Source: Bacteroides sp. (GTDB lineage: Bacteria; Bacteroidota; Bacteroidia; Bacteroidales; Bacteroidaceae). Taken from it: a DNA stretch of 64,000 bases. The DNA is taken from contig JAJQFD010000018.1 in the NCBI GenBank assembly GCA_021201335.1, positions 1 to 64,000 on the forward strand. The letters run 5' to 3'. Made by a program: the position numbers and the translations under genes. Shown piece after piece: positions 1 through 9,125 of this stretch; position 1 is the first letter of the stretch, and each line of letters starts with the position of its first letter. The notes under the pieces are model-generated. The model was not told where the DNA came from, did not search any database, and saw only the letters and a program-made list of their open reading frames with translations.

Positions 1-206
1 TCCATCAGATAACGATTGGAGGCTACGAGTTGGCCTCTGCACCAGGTGATATCCCGTCCTCCGATGTTCTCGGTATGGGGTTCCAGGTCGTAGCGAGCCA
101 ATTGGATGAAATCGAGCCAGGCTTCGCCCTGACTAAAGGTGCGGTTTAGGTTCCAGAGTTCGTGGGTGAAGAACTTGCGGGAGATTTTTACAAATCCGTT
201 ATTCAT
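1..206 (-). CDS. N-terminus of putative phage/plasmid-type replication organiser protein (partial)
   Basis: An open frame starts at the ATG ending at 206 and runs off the left edge, giving 68 residues. It begins MNNGFVKISRKFF and contains FSQGEAWLDFIQLARYD and GRDITWCRGQLVAS. Proteins with this beginning in Bacteroidales are, as I remember them, DnaD/DnaT-like replisome organisers of prophages and integrative elements, where the stretch belongs to a winged-helix N-terminal region. The family assignment rests on this N-terminus alone. If it is right, a mobile element lies to the left of the window. Confidence 0.55.
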   Translation of the reverse strand, partial: MNNGFVKISRKFFTHELWNLNRTFSQGEAWLDFIQLARYDLEPHTENIGGRDITWCRGQLVASNRYLM

Positions 207-586
207 TTTCTTTAGTTTTGGTTAAATAGATAATTGCTTGATTGACGGTGCAAATATACTAACTGAATGCTGACTTTGCAAATTCCCCCAAGAAGAAATT
301 GAGTTTAGTCTTTAAATTTGAACTAACTATTGCATAAGAGTACAAACAAGGGATTCTGTAGGTAGTTGTTTAAATAAAATAACATGAGCCAAGAGTCCAA
401 TAGGTCTCATTTGTTGCTTTACCCAATCTCCAATAAATATACAATAAGGGGTTGTCCGGTGCCGGGATACCTTTCTTCTTTCAAGAACCCATGCTTCAGT
501 AAAAAATACACTATAGCCTATATCTATTCTTTCAAAAATTATGTAGCTTTGCAAACTATATAGATGTTCTACTAAAAAACAAACGA
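207..586. other. Gene-free stretch with the promoters of its two neighbours
   Basis: This 380-bp AT-rich gap separates two divergent genes. A minus-strand open frame at 327-554 has no recognisable protein features and is probably chance. Apart from the promoter at 544-552 I see no repeat or RNA gene. Confidence 0.5.
544..552 (+). promoter_or_regulatory. Bacteroidetes -7 box upstream of the lipoprotein gene
   Basis: TAGCTTTGC fits the Bacteroidetes -7 consensus TAnnTTTG followed by a pyrimidine and lies 34 bp before the ATG at 587. No clear TTTG -33 box is seen at the usual spacing. Confidence 0.45.
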
Positions 587-1084
587 ATGAAAAAACTACT
601 GCTATGTTTCATGTTTCTGCCTCTTGTTATTACCTCATGTTCTGACGACGACGATGAAGATTATGTTTACGACCCTGCTTACCCTATTGCTGCCACCTGG
701 ACCTTCAGTAAAGTTGAGCCTAAAGAATTAGAATCCAATAAAGCGACACTGGATCAGGCTATAGAGGAGGATATAAAAAAGATTCGAACAGTAATTACAC
801 CCTTACCTTTAAAAAGAACGGACAAATAACTTGGTCAGCAGGTAAAGATGCTTCGATGCAGGGAAGATATACCTTGAACGGAAATACATTAACTTATACC
901 ATAGGGGGGGAGTTCTCCCATCATAGCGGAAGTCTCTATTTCCACTAATACGTTGACAATGCTTACTGATATAACTACTTACTATCAGAGTGAAGAAATT
1001 CTGGAAAGTTTAATCGGTTCGGAGGAGGCTAAAGATGCTACAGTATCCAAAGTTACGACTTTGGAAACGTTGACAAGAAAATAA
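587..1084 (+). pseudogene. Small lipoprotein, lipocalin-like, with two compensating frameshifts
   Basis: The gene starts MKKLLLCFMFLPLVITSCSDDDD, a lipoprotein signal peptide with a lipobox cysteine followed by acidic residues that favour surface export in Bacteroidetes. The first frame ends at 829. Coding continues in the -1 frame from an A6 run near 776-781 (reading NYTLTFKKNGQITWSAGKD, then GRYTLNGNTLTYTIGG) to a G7 run at 904-910. It then returns to the starting frame (IIAEVSISTNTLTMLTD) and stops at 1082-1084. Repaired, it is about 165 residues with the alternating beta pattern of lipocalin-like lipoproteins (family assignment tentative). One A lost and one G gained would explain everything, either by base-calling error or by slippage. 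Confidence 0.6.
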
Positions 1085-1100
1085 ATGATTCAATACAAGT

Positions 1101-1145
1101 TAGAGCCAGCCTAAATTTCACGATGGAAAACTTAAGCTGGCTCTA
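1101..1145. terminator. Bidirectional hairpin between converging genes
   Basis: TAGAGCCAGC at 1101-1110 pairs perfectly with GCTGGCTCTA at 1136-1145. It lies between the 3' ends of the lipoprotein gene and dusB, so it can terminate both transcripts. Confidence 0.6.
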
Positions 1146-1170
1146 GCCATTGAGGAACAGTCATTTCCTT

Positions 1171-2157
1171 TCACGAAACCCTTTCCATTTCTACAATTTC
1201 ATCGAAGATACGGAATAACTCTTCCACAGATTCTGTTCGCAACATAGCGATACGCGTTTCCCGGAAGTTGGGAATCCCTTTAAATAGGGGGGTGGCAGCC
1301 AAATGACGCCGGATATGGATAATTCCCCTGCGCTCATCCAATCTTTCCACGCTGCTTAGAACTTGTTCTTTCATGATCTGCATTTTCCATTCAAAAGAAA
1401 GGAAGGGAAGTTCTTCTCCCGTCTTCAGGAAGTGCTTCATTTCTTTAAATATCCAGGGACGACCGATGCTGCCTCGCCCCACCATGATGGCATCCACTCC
1501 ATAGCGATCAAAGCACTCTTTGGCTCGCTGCGGAGAAGTTACATCGCCATTGCCAATGATCGGAATATGCATCCGCGGATTATTCTTTACTTCCCCAATC
1601 AATGTCCAGTCTGCTTCTCCGGTGTACATCTGCGAACGGGTACGTCCATGAATCGCTAATGCGGCAATGCCACAGTCCTGCAACTGTTCGGCAAGGTCAA
1701 CAATAATTTTATGTTCCATGTCCCACCCCAGGCGGGTTTTAACCGTAACAGGCAACTTTACAGCATCTACCACGGAGCGGGTTATCTCCAGCATCTTCGG
1801 AATATTCTGAAGCATCCCTGCCCCGGCTCCTTTGCCCGCCACCTTCTTAACGGGGCATCCAAAGTTCAGATCGAGGATATCTGGCTGTGCCTCTTCCACA
1901 ATACGGGCTGCCTCCGTCATGGCATCTGTTTCTTTCCCATAAATCTGTATGGCTACCGGACGTTCTTCCTCACAAATGGTTAGTTTCTGCTTCGTCTTAT
2001 TTACCGCACGGATCAACGCATCGCTCGACACAAATTCTGTATAAACCATATCTGCTCCAAACCGCTTACACATCAGGCGGAAAGCAGGATCGGTAACGTC
2101 CTCCATCGGGGCTAAAAAGATGGGATATTTGTCAAAATTAAGGGAACCTATTTTCAT
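1171..2157 (-). CDS. dusB: tRNA-dihydrouridine synthase, DusB type
   Basis: This flavoenzyme reduces uridine to dihydrouridine in the tRNA D-loop, using FMN and NADPH. The 328-residue TIM-barrel protein carries the Dus signatures: APMEDVTDPAFR at the N-terminus, the catalytic-loop motif LNFGCPVKK, then KTRLG, IHGRTRSQ, GNGDV and MVGRG phosphate-binding loops. The frame is open to an ATG at 2205, but MKIGSLNFDKYP at 2157 is preferred because homologues begin there and a good promoter (2176-2206) lies between the two ATGs. It is a stand-alone gene; the fis partner known in enterobacteria is absent. Confidence 0.92.
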   Translation of the reverse strand: MKIGSLNFDKYPIFLAPMEDVTDPAFRLMCKRFGADMVYTEFVSSDALIRAVNKTKQKLTICEEERPVAIQIYGKETDAMTEAARIVEEAQPDILDLNFGCPVKKVAGKGAGAGMLQNIPKMLEITRSVVDAVKLPVTVKTRLGWDMEHKIIVDLAEQLQDCGIAALAIHGRTRSQMYTGEADWTLIGEVKNNPRMHIPIIGNGDVTSPQRAKECFDRYGVDAIMVGRGSIGRPWIFKEMKHFLKTGEELPFLSFEWKMQIMKEQVLSSVERLDERRGIIHIRRHLAATPLFKGIPNFRETRIAMLRTESVEELFRIFDEIVEMERVS

Positions 2158-2175
2158 TGAAAAAACTTTTGGGAT

Positions 2176-2206
2176 ACAAAAGTAAGTAAAAACAGGCGTA
2201 TGCAAA
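2176..2206 (-). promoter_or_regulatory. Promoter of dusB
   Basis: On the minus strand, TTTG (2203-2206) and TACTTTTGT (2176-2184) match the Bacteroidetes -33 and -7 boxes with an 18-bp spacer. Transcription would start about 10 nt upstream of the ATG at 2157, which excludes the upstream ATG at 2205 as the start. Confidence 0.6.
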
Positions 2207-2254
2207 CAAGAAATAATTGTTATATTTAAGCACTTTCATCAAATACAACACGCC

Positions 2255-2962
2255 ATGAGTAAATATCTGGTTTTGCTACTATTCGCTTCGGTTTCAACCA
2301 CGCTGTTTGGCCAATCCAACTCTCAGGAAGATAAGTTCCGGCAGCTCTCCGCAAAGGTTAAAATGAGAATCTGGGATAAGAATAATTCGGATAAAACAAT
2401 GAATATCGAAGTCGTTAAGTACGATGACATTCCCAAATATCTTGACTTCAGAGGAACCATTGTTGAATGCCTGAAGTGGACAGACGGTTTAGGAGATAAT
2501 CTGCTGATTCAGTCCTTAACAGGGCATTTCATCGGAAACGAGGAGGAAGATAAATGGGAAATCTATGCTTATCTTTTCCGTAAAGAGAAAGAGAAAACGA
2601 TCTACAAGCCAGTTTGGAGGATTTATGATTATAACGAATGTTTCGGCGTAGATTGGTATGCGGGATTTATTCCTGCCGCCACCACGATCACCGATGTTAA
2701 CCACAATGGTATTGCAGAAATCAGTATGCCTTACGTATTGATATGTAGGGGAGGAATGGATCCCGGAACTATGAAGATTATCATGTACGAAGGAGATACT
2801 AAATATGCTATCAGAGGTAAAACCATGATATATTGTGGTGGCGAATATCCGTATGGTGGCAACTATGAACTCAGTGATAATTTAGAAAAGGAAACAAAGC
2901 TGAAGAACTTTATATTGAAGCAGTGGAATACACATAAATGTGAGGATGAAAGGTTTTATTAA
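2255..2962 (+). CDS. Secreted protein of the M949_RS01915-type family
   Basis: The 235-residue protein has a signal peptide (MSKYLVLLLFASVSTTLFGQ) and is probably periplasmic or surface-exposed. The stretch DVNHNGIAEISMPY resembles an integrin/VCBS-type calcium loop. Together with CRGGMDPGTMKIIMYEG and KYAIRG it matches, from memory, the family named M949_RS01915 'surface polysaccharide biosynthesis protein' in public annotation; that function is not demonstrated by anything visible here. It is divergent from dusB, with 97 bp between the two starts. Confidence 0.6.
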   Translation: MSKYLVLLLFASVSTTLFGQSNSQEDKFRQLSAKVKMRIWDKNNSDKTMNIEVVKYDDIPKYLDFRGTIVECLKWTDGLGDNLLIQSLTGHFIGNEEEDKWEIYAYLFRKEKEKTIYKPVWRIYDYNECFGVDWYAGFIPAATTITDVNHNGIAEISMPYVLICRGGMDPGTMKIIMYEGDTKYAIRGKTMIYCGGEYPYGGNYELSDNLEKETKLKNFILKQWNTHKCEDERFY

Positions 2963-3045
2963 AGGCAGTTTTTCCTAGCAGTTATCAACGAGGGATGCCC
3001 CAGATAATGGTTTAAGCAATATCGATTACCCTATAAACAAAATGG

Positions 3046-3475
3046 GGCTGTCTCAAAAGTAGATCGTATATTAAATGAAGTTACGATTGTAAGTAGGCAA
3101 GTCCGAAGGGCTTGAATGTGCATAGAGGGTGGGTCAAAATTGACATCACTTTTCTGTTAGATTACGATCTGTAAGCAATCACCCCGGTAGGGGTGAGATA
3201 TACATAACCCCGGGTGAGCGAAGCGTAACCCGGGGTAGGTATCATAACCACCACAACAACAGCCCTGAAAGGGTTGAACCCGCTTCGGGGCTCAATCAAA
3301 GGAATAGCTATTAACTCCCCCGGGCTGCGCTACGCTGACCCGGGGTTATGCACATCTGACCCCATCTGGGGTCATTGTTTACAACGTTCCTTCGTGTTAA
3401 CCAATAAAATAATGGTCATGACGGAAAGGAATAATTTATAACTTTATCAAAGATCGATTGGCTTTTGAGACAGCC
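3046..3475. repeat. MITE-like element with 14-bp terminal inverted repeats
   Basis: GGCTGTCTCAAAAG at 3046-3059 is perfectly inverted at 3462-3475, bounding 430 bp without a credible gene. Termini of this kind (GGCTGTCTCAAAA) are familiar from insertion sequences in Bacteroidetes, so a non-autonomous derivative is likely. No transposase is present and I could not identify a target-site duplication. Confidence 0.55.
3179..3373. repeat. Nested hairpin intergenic element, copy 1
   Basis: The layout is a small hairpin (3179-3196, TCACCCCGGTAGGGGTGA), CATAACC, a palindromic arm (CCCCGGGTGAGCG...), a core (ACAGCCCTGAAAGGG...CGCTTCGGGGCTCA, 3260-3294), the opposite arm (CTGACCCGGGGTTATGCAC), then a second small hairpin (3358-3373). 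The same order of parts, with different arm sequences that still pair, recurs at 31487-31701. It resembles REP/BIME-like repeats; its function is unknown. Confidence 0.6.
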
Positions 3476-3507
3476 AAACCTATGCAGATTATATATCAGG
3501 AGCACTT

Positions 3508-4002
3508 TTACATGATGCTAGTAAGCAAGGTGTTTTCGTTATCAAAGCTCACATTATTGGTCAGCATCCAGCCATTTTCCGATGCATCCCATTTATAGTT
3601 TTGATAAGCGATATAATTTTGAGCTGCATCCATCCGGTATAAACTCTTTTGCTGAGAAAGATTGTAAGACTGATCTTTTGCATTCCATAAAGCATAATTT
3701 AAGGTGATGGTGTCATTACCGTATGTACAATCTATTTTGTAAGAAGGAGTCCATGTTGCACTTTCTTCGTTCCATTTAAATACTTCTTTGGAGGTTACTT
3801 TTCCGGCTTCGTTGTAGGTGAAATCATGTTTAGCCTGCTGATGCAAAGTTCCGTCATAGCTATAAATCACTTTGGATACCATAACTCCGTCTTTCACTAT
3901 TTCGTTGGTATAGAACTTGTTTCCGGCATTCAGGTTAGTACTCATAAATCCTGCGATAACGAATGCAACACACATAACTGATCTTAATACTGTAGTTTTC
4001 AT
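3508..4002 (-). CDS. Secreted DUF3836-like protein
   Basis: The 164-residue protein has an N-terminal signal peptide (MKTTVLRSVMCVAFVIAGF). Its body is made of repeated Tyr/Trp/Asn-rich beta strands such as KVIYSYDGTL, KHDFTYNEAGKVTSKEVFKWN and YQNYKWDASENGW. This fits the DUF3836 family of small exported Bacteroides proteins, known to me only by name. No catalytic motif is visible. The gene starts just after the MITE-like element on the convergent side and has its own upstream region. Confidence 0.55.
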   Translation of the reverse strand: MKTTVLRSVMCVAFVIAGFMSTNLNAGNKFYTNEIVKDGVMVSKVIYSYDGTLHQQAKHDFTYNEAGKVTSKEVFKWNEESATWTPSYKIDCTYGNDTITLNYALWNAKDQSYNLSQQKSLYRMDAAQNYIAYQNYKWDASENGWMLTNNVSFDNENTLLTSIM

Positions 4003-4472
4003 AATGATAATTTTTTTATTGTTATTTCTTTAGTTTATTTCTGTTTTTAAGTAAGCTGTTCTTTGTTGTTTGCTTACGACATATATAAGGCAAGCTGCGT
4101 GCCAAACACATAAACTGCTGATAATCAGAATAAAACAGCAATAAGGCAGTTGTCCGAAAATGGACAGTTGTTCGGTAATAACGAACAGGGAGGTGAAAAA
4201 GTAATGCTTTATCTGTCCTGGAAATTTTAGCATCCTATAAAACAGACAGACGTTTCCTTTCCGATGGAAACTCCCTACCATCCTATTCTTTCTGTATCGA
4301 AAAGAAAACCTTTGCTATTCAGATTAAAAGGCATTCAAATTCAGTATAGAAGAAGAAACCTAAACTTGTAGGTTTGCTCTTTTTTCTCTAACTTGCGTCG
4401 CTTTTCTGAAATGCGGATCTACTAGTGGTAGACAAGTATATACAGTGTTTTTCAAAAAGGTATGAAAAAGTG
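4003..4472. other. Gene-free stretch
   Basis: About 470 bp separate the divergent DUF3836-like gene and the U32 gene. An 83-codon minus-strand frame at 4030-4281 is rich in Cys and Phe, has no recognisable domain, and was rejected. No terminator or repeat is evident. Confidence 0.4.
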
Positions 4473-5711
4473 ATGACAAATGATTTTGAGATAATGGCTC
4501 CCGTAGGTTCGCGCGAATCTCTGGCAGCAGCCATACAAGGAGGAGCCGATTCTATTTACTTTGGTATTGAGAATTTGAACATGAGAGCACGTTCATCGAA
4601 TAGCTTTACCATTAATGATTTACGTGAAATAGCCCAGATATGCGAAGAAAACGGTTTGAAAAGTTACCTGACCGTTAACACAATTATATATGATCATGAC
4701 CTGCCATTGATGCGAACCATTGTGGATGCCGCTAAAGAAGCCGGTATTTCAGCCATTATAGCTGCCGATGTAGCTGTTATGAGTTATGCCCGGCAGATTG
4801 GTCAGGAAGTACATCTCTCCACCCAATTAAATATCTCCAACGCCGAAGCACTGAAATTTTATGCTCAATTTGCCGATGTAGTTGTATTGGCACGCGAACT
4901 CAATCTGGATCAGGTAGCGGAGATACACAAACAAATCCGGGAAGAAGATATTTGCGGACCGGGTGGTAAACAAATCCGCATTGAAATGTTTGCTCACGGT
5001 GCCCTTTGCATGGCGGTATCCGGTAAATGTTATCTCTCCTTGCACGAAATGAATAGTTCCGCCAACCGGGGAGCCTGTATGCAGGTTTGCCGCCGTTCTT
5101 ATCAGGTTCGTGACAAAGAAACAGATATTGAACTGGAATTAGACAACGAATATATCATGTCGCCTAAAGACCTGAAAACCATTCACTTCATGAATAAAAT
5201 GATTGATGCGGGTGTACGTGTTTTCAAAATCGAAGGGCGCGCACGAGGCCCCGAATATGTACGGGTAGTATGCGAGTGTTATAAACAAGCCATTCAGGCT
5301 TACCTCGACGGTACATTTACCAGTGAAAAGATTGAATACTGGAATGAACGATTAAAGACAGTTTTCAACCGGGGTTTCTGGGATGGTTACTATCTGGGAC
5401 AGCGTTTGGGCGAATGGAGTAAAAATTACGGTTCGGAAGCCACCGAACGAAAGGTTTATGTAGGCAAAGGCATAAAATACTTCAATAATATTGGTGTGGC
5501 TGAATTTCTGGTGGAAGCAGCCGAATTATCTGTTGGAGATAAACTTTTAATTACCGGTCCTACCACCGGTGCGGTATTTACCACATTGGATGAAGCACGG
5601 GTTAACCTCCAACCGGTTGACACGGTGAAAAAAGGCCAGCGTTTTTCCATGAAGATTGAAGATAAAATCCGCCCGAGCGACAAGCTATTTAAATTAGTAG
5701 AGAAGAAATGA
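4473..5711 (+). CDS. U32 family peptidase-like protein (tRNA/rRNA hydroxylation type)
   Basis: The 412-residue protein has the U32 signature EMFAHGALCMAVSGKCYLS followed by the conserved cysteine pair in GACMQVCRRSY. The barrel-like N-terminus begins IMAPVGSRESLAAAIQGGAD. Characterised relatives (TrhP, RlhA) hydroxylate tRNA or 23S rRNA rather than acting as proteases, with cysteines that may hold a cofactor; which RNA this one modifies cannot be read. An in-frame ATG at 4425 would add 16 residues, but MTNDFEIMAPVGS at 4473 matches the family start. It overlaps the next gene by 4 bp (ATGA), so it heads a three-gene operon. Confidence 0.85.
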   Translation: MTNDFEIMAPVGSRESLAAAIQGGADSIYFGIENLNMRARSSNSFTINDLREIAQICEENGLKSYLTVNTIIYDHDLPLMRTIVDAAKEAGISAIIAADVAVMSYARQIGQEVHLSTQLNISNAEALKFYAQFADVVVLARELNLDQVAEIHKQIREEDICGPGGKQIRIEMFAHGALCMAVSGKCYLSLHEMNSSANRGACMQVCRRSYQVRDKETDIELELDNEYIMSPKDLKTIHFMNKMIDAGVRVFKIEGRARGPEYVRVVCECYKQAIQAYLDGTFTSEKIEYWNERLKTVFNRGFWDGYYLGQRLGEWSKNYGSEATERKVYVGKGIKYFNNIGVAEFLVEAAELSVGDKLLITGPTTGAVFTTLDEARVNLQPVDTVKKGQRFSMKIEDKIRPSDKLFKLVEKK

Positions 5712-6118
5712 ATAAGAAGTACGTCTTTGAACTGGAGTTTAAGGTACGCGACTATGAATGCGACCTGCAGGGAATTGTTAACAACGCAAATTATTTACAT
5801 TATCTGGAACATACACGTCATGAATACCTGATAGCTACGGGAGTCAGCTTTGCTAAATTGCACGAGGGAGGAATAGACCCGGTAGTGGCAAGGGTAAATA
5901 TTGCTTTTAAAACTCCTTTGCGAGGTGGTGATGAGTTTATTTGTAAACTACGGGTACAAAGAGAAGGTATCAAATACATTTTCTATCAGGATATATACAG
6001 GAAAAGCGACAACAAAGTTGTTGTAAAAGCCAATACGGAAACCGTATGCCTTATCAACGGAAAGCTATCCGAATGCGAACTCTTTAATGAAAAGTTTGAA
6101 TTCTATTTTCCTCAATGA
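5708..6118 (+). CDS. Hotdog-fold acyl-CoA thioesterase, YbgC/FadM type
   Basis: The 136-residue protein is a single 4-hydroxybenzoyl-CoA thioesterase-type hotdog domain. The active-site segment DLQGIVNNANYLHYLEHTRHEYL has the usual Asp followed by the helix that packs in the hotdog, and KTPLRGGDEF is the typical middle strand. Its probable role is hydrolysis of short or aromatic acyl-CoA; the substrate is not predictable. It overlaps both neighbours by 4 bp and is therefore co-translated with the U32 gene and dprA. Confidence 0.82.
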   Translation: MNKKYVFELEFKVRDYECDLQGIVNNANYLHYLEHTRHEYLIATGVSFAKLHEGGIDPVVARVNIAFKTPLRGGDEFICKLRVQREGIKYIFYQDIYRKSDNKVVVKANTETVCLINGKLSECELFNEKFEFYFPQ

Positions 6119-7227
6119 GTGATGAAGAGAACATTTATACCATTGCACTCACTCAGGTACCCGGTATCGGAAATATTTGGGGCTACAACCTTTTAAAAGC
6201 AGTAGGAAGTGCAGTGAATGTTTTCCGGTATAGAAAGGATCTTCCTTCATCTTTACCGGGAATTACCCGCCGCATTGTTGATTTGCTCGATTGTCCGGAA
6301 GCGATTCGACGAGCTGAACAGGAATATGAATTTGCACGGAAAAATCGCATTGAATGTTTATCGATCAATGACGAACGGTATCCGTCTCGCCTCAAAGATT
6401 GTAATGACGCACCTATCATGCTTTATTACAAAGGAAATGCAGACTTAAATATTCCACGTGTTATAAGTATGGTAGGTACACGTAATGCCACCGATTATGG
6501 AAGGCAACTCTGTGTGGATTTTCTACAGGAATTGCATCAAACCCATCCGGACGTACTGGTGGTTAGTGGATTGGCTTATGGAATAGATATACAGGCACAC
6601 CGCACGGCTCTACAGGCCGGATTTTCAACAGTAGGTGTACTTGCACATGGTTTGGATCGCATTTATCCGGCTGTCCATCGTAAAACAGCAATTGAAATGT
6701 TGAATCAGGGAGGCTTACTCACTGAGTTCTTAAGTGGCTCCAATCCGGATAAACACAACTTTGTTAGCCGAAACCGTATTGTAGCTGGTATGTGTGACGC
6801 AACCATTGTGATTGAATCTGCAGCGAAAGGCGGTTCATTAATTACTGCTGAAATTGCAGGAGACTATCACAGGGATTGTTTTGCTTTTCCAGGTAGGGCA
6901 ACTGACCACTCTTCCCAGGGATGCAATCAGTTGATACGGGATCATAAAGCATCTCTTATCCTCTCTACTCATGATTTTATCCAATTTATGAGGTGGGACA
7001 CCAAGGAAAACAAATCCTTTCACCCACAACTTCCTTTATTTCCGGAGCTTTCTGATGAAGAAAGACTGATTATTAATATCCTGGGGAAGGAAGGTGCTAT
7101 ACAAATCAACACCCTTGTTGTTGACTCTAATATTCCTATTTACAAAATGAATTCGCTCTTATTTGAATTGGAGATGAAAGGCCTTGTCCGTGCCCTCGCC
7201 GGAGGAATGTACCAATTAATTAAGTAA
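6115..7227 (+). CDS. dprA: DNA-processing protein DprA
   Basis: DprA binds incoming single-stranded DNA and loads RecA during transformation. The 370-residue protein has an N-terminal helical region with a helix-hairpin-helix-like stretch (TQVPGIGNIWGYNLLKAVG). A Rossmann-like DprA domain follows (VGTRNATDYG, VVSGLAYGIDIQAHRTAL, GVLAHGLDRIYP, FVSRNRIVAG, GSLITAEIA, FAFPGR). The C-terminal winged helix (about 310-370) is the DML1-like domain. It is the last gene of the U32-thioesterase-dprA overlap operon. Confidence 0.93.
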   Translation: MSDEENIYTIALTQVPGIGNIWGYNLLKAVGSAVNVFRYRKDLPSSLPGITRRIVDLLDCPEAIRRAEQEYEFARKNRIECLSINDERYPSRLKDCNDAPIMLYYKGNADLNIPRVISMVGTRNATDYGRQLCVDFLQELHQTHPDVLVVSGLAYGIDIQAHRTALQAGFSTVGVLAHGLDRIYPAVHRKTAIEMLNQGGLLTEFLSGSNPDKHNFVSRNRIVAGMCDATIVIESAAKGGSLITAEIAGDYHRDCFAFPGRATDHSSQGCNQLIRDHKASLILSTHDFIQFMRWDTKENKSFHPQLPLFPELSDEERLIINILGKEGAIQINTLVVDSNIPIYKMNSLLFELEMKGLVRALAGGMYQLIK

Positions 7228-7276
7228 AGGATTTATAAGCTGATTTTTTATTAAAACCCATATTCATTTAGAGGAA

Positions 7277-8990
7277 ATGAAAAAAATATTATTTGGTATT
7301 GCTTTACTTTTCTATTGTGTGTTACTGGCCTGTTGCGCCAAACATAGTCCTAGTAATGATCTGCAAATTGCAGAAAGTGTAACGAATGAATATCCGGACA
7401 GTGCGCTTCGGATCCTTCGGGCAATTCCTACTCCTGAGAAATTGGAGGGAAAAGAAAGAGCAGATTATTGCTTGTTGCTGACGCAAGCGATGGATAAGAA
7501 TGATGAAAAACTTGAATCGGATTCGTTAATTAACATTGCGATTGAGTATTATAAAAGCTATGATGATAATCTAAAAAACCCTTTCCTATATATACAAAGC
7601 AAGGCACTTATATGAAATAGAAAAATATAAAGACGCCGCATTATTTTATAAAAAAGCAGAAGAAATTGGTATAACGCTTAATGATAACAATATTTTAGGA
7701 ATGATTTATAATCATTTAGCGCATATAAATCAAAAACAGAGACTAGAAGATGCAATTTTATATTTCAGAGAAGGGCTTAAATGTGAAAAATTAACTGGGA
7801 ATATTGATAGACAAATAAGTAACATACATGGAATTGCTATATATTTTGCTTATCATGATCAACCAGATAGTGCAGAATACTATTTCAATAAATCTTTAGA
7901 CTTAGTTTCTAAGTCGGATGCCATAGCTCCTGTATTACACAATATAGGTGCTTTCTATCATGATAATGGTAATTACGATAAAGCATTTTCATACTTACAG
8001 GAGGCTATAAAATTAGAAGACAAAGAGGAAGAGAAATTTTACTCTTATGCAATTCTTGCTGATATCTATCTTAACAGAGGAGAACCTCAAATTGCAAATG
8101 AGTATCTATCTAAAAGCCTAAAAACTACTGATATAGGTTTAAAAACATATATCTACGAACTTTTATATACTACCGCATTAAAAAAAGAAGAATATTCAAA
8201 TTTCAGTGAATACATTGAGGGATATGTTACTAATTTACATGCCATTTATAAAAATGAAGAGAAAGAAGGAGTCATGCGTATACAAAAACAATACGATAAT
8301 GAAAGTCTTTTGAGAAAAAATTTAGAAGCAGAAATAAATATAACCAGATTAATTGCTGCAATTTGTTTACTTAGCATTTTCATTATTATTTTAATCCTCC
8401 TGTATAGATATAATAGAAAAATCCAGAATGAGAAAACCAGAAAATTAATATCAATTAAAGAGGTTGAATTGCAGGATTATAAAAGTAGATTGACAGAAAT
8501 AGAACAATGTTTAGCTTTTGAAGGTATTAATAGTGATCTTTTAACAGAAAGAGCCAAATTACTACATGCAATTGAAAATCAGGAAAAGGATATTAAAGAA
8601 TATAAAAAGACTGTTAAACAACAAATTCACGAGGATGGTAAAATTGAATTATATCAATCCGTGTTGAGGGGAGCTAAACTTTATAGTAAGATACTTAACA
8701 AACAAGGAAAAACTATTTCACTAACTTCTGCAGATTTTATCGACATTATTCGTTTTTATTATTGTGAACATAAAAATATTATGGACTTTTTAATGATTGA
8801 TAAATTCCATCTATCTGCAATGGAAACTGTTATATGCATACTCTTCCATTCAGGGCTTACCCACCAAGAGGTGGCAGATTGTTTAGGAAATACAAGTGAT
8901 ACTCTTGCAAAATCTAAAATGCGTATTAAGAAGAATAAATTTAATCTTAATGATAATCGAAGATTAGAAGAAATACTTCTTTCAATCTAG
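7277..8990 (+). pseudogene. TPR membrane regulator with C-terminal HTH, frameshifted
   Basis: The protein begins with a lipoprotein-like signal (MKKILFGIALLFYCVLLACCAK) followed by TPR-like helices. The first frame stops at 7613-7615. Coding resumes one frame over with no gap in sense (YEIEKYKDAALFYKKAEEIG, then the continuing frame to 8990), so a 1-nt gain or 2-nt loss near 7600-7613 splits a protein of about 570 residues. Later come further TPRs (to about residue 320), a transmembrane helix (LIAAICLLSIFIIILILLY), a coiled coil, and a C-terminal LuxR-like helix-turn-helix (GLTHQEVADCLGNTSDTLAKSKMRIKK). Such Bacteroidales proteins are thought to be membrane-tethered regulators. It is directly followed by a DUF3244 gene. 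Confidence 0.7.
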
Positions 8991-9125
8991 TACGCATGTC
9001 CATTAAATATAGCCTTCTGAGACGTATAGCTGGATTTTATCAGATTAACTTGTCCATCTATTCGCCTCAACAATCACGCTATTCTTACTTATCTTTACGA
9101 GTATAATACAGTTTAAAATATAAAT

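Noticed and set aside
327..554. 75-codon open frame on the minus strand
   Set aside because: No signal, domain or sensible composition; it lies over a promoter region and looks like chance.
4030..4281. 83-codon open frame rich in Cys and Phe
   Set aside because: Composition is that of non-coding AT-rich DNA and no family resemblance was seen.
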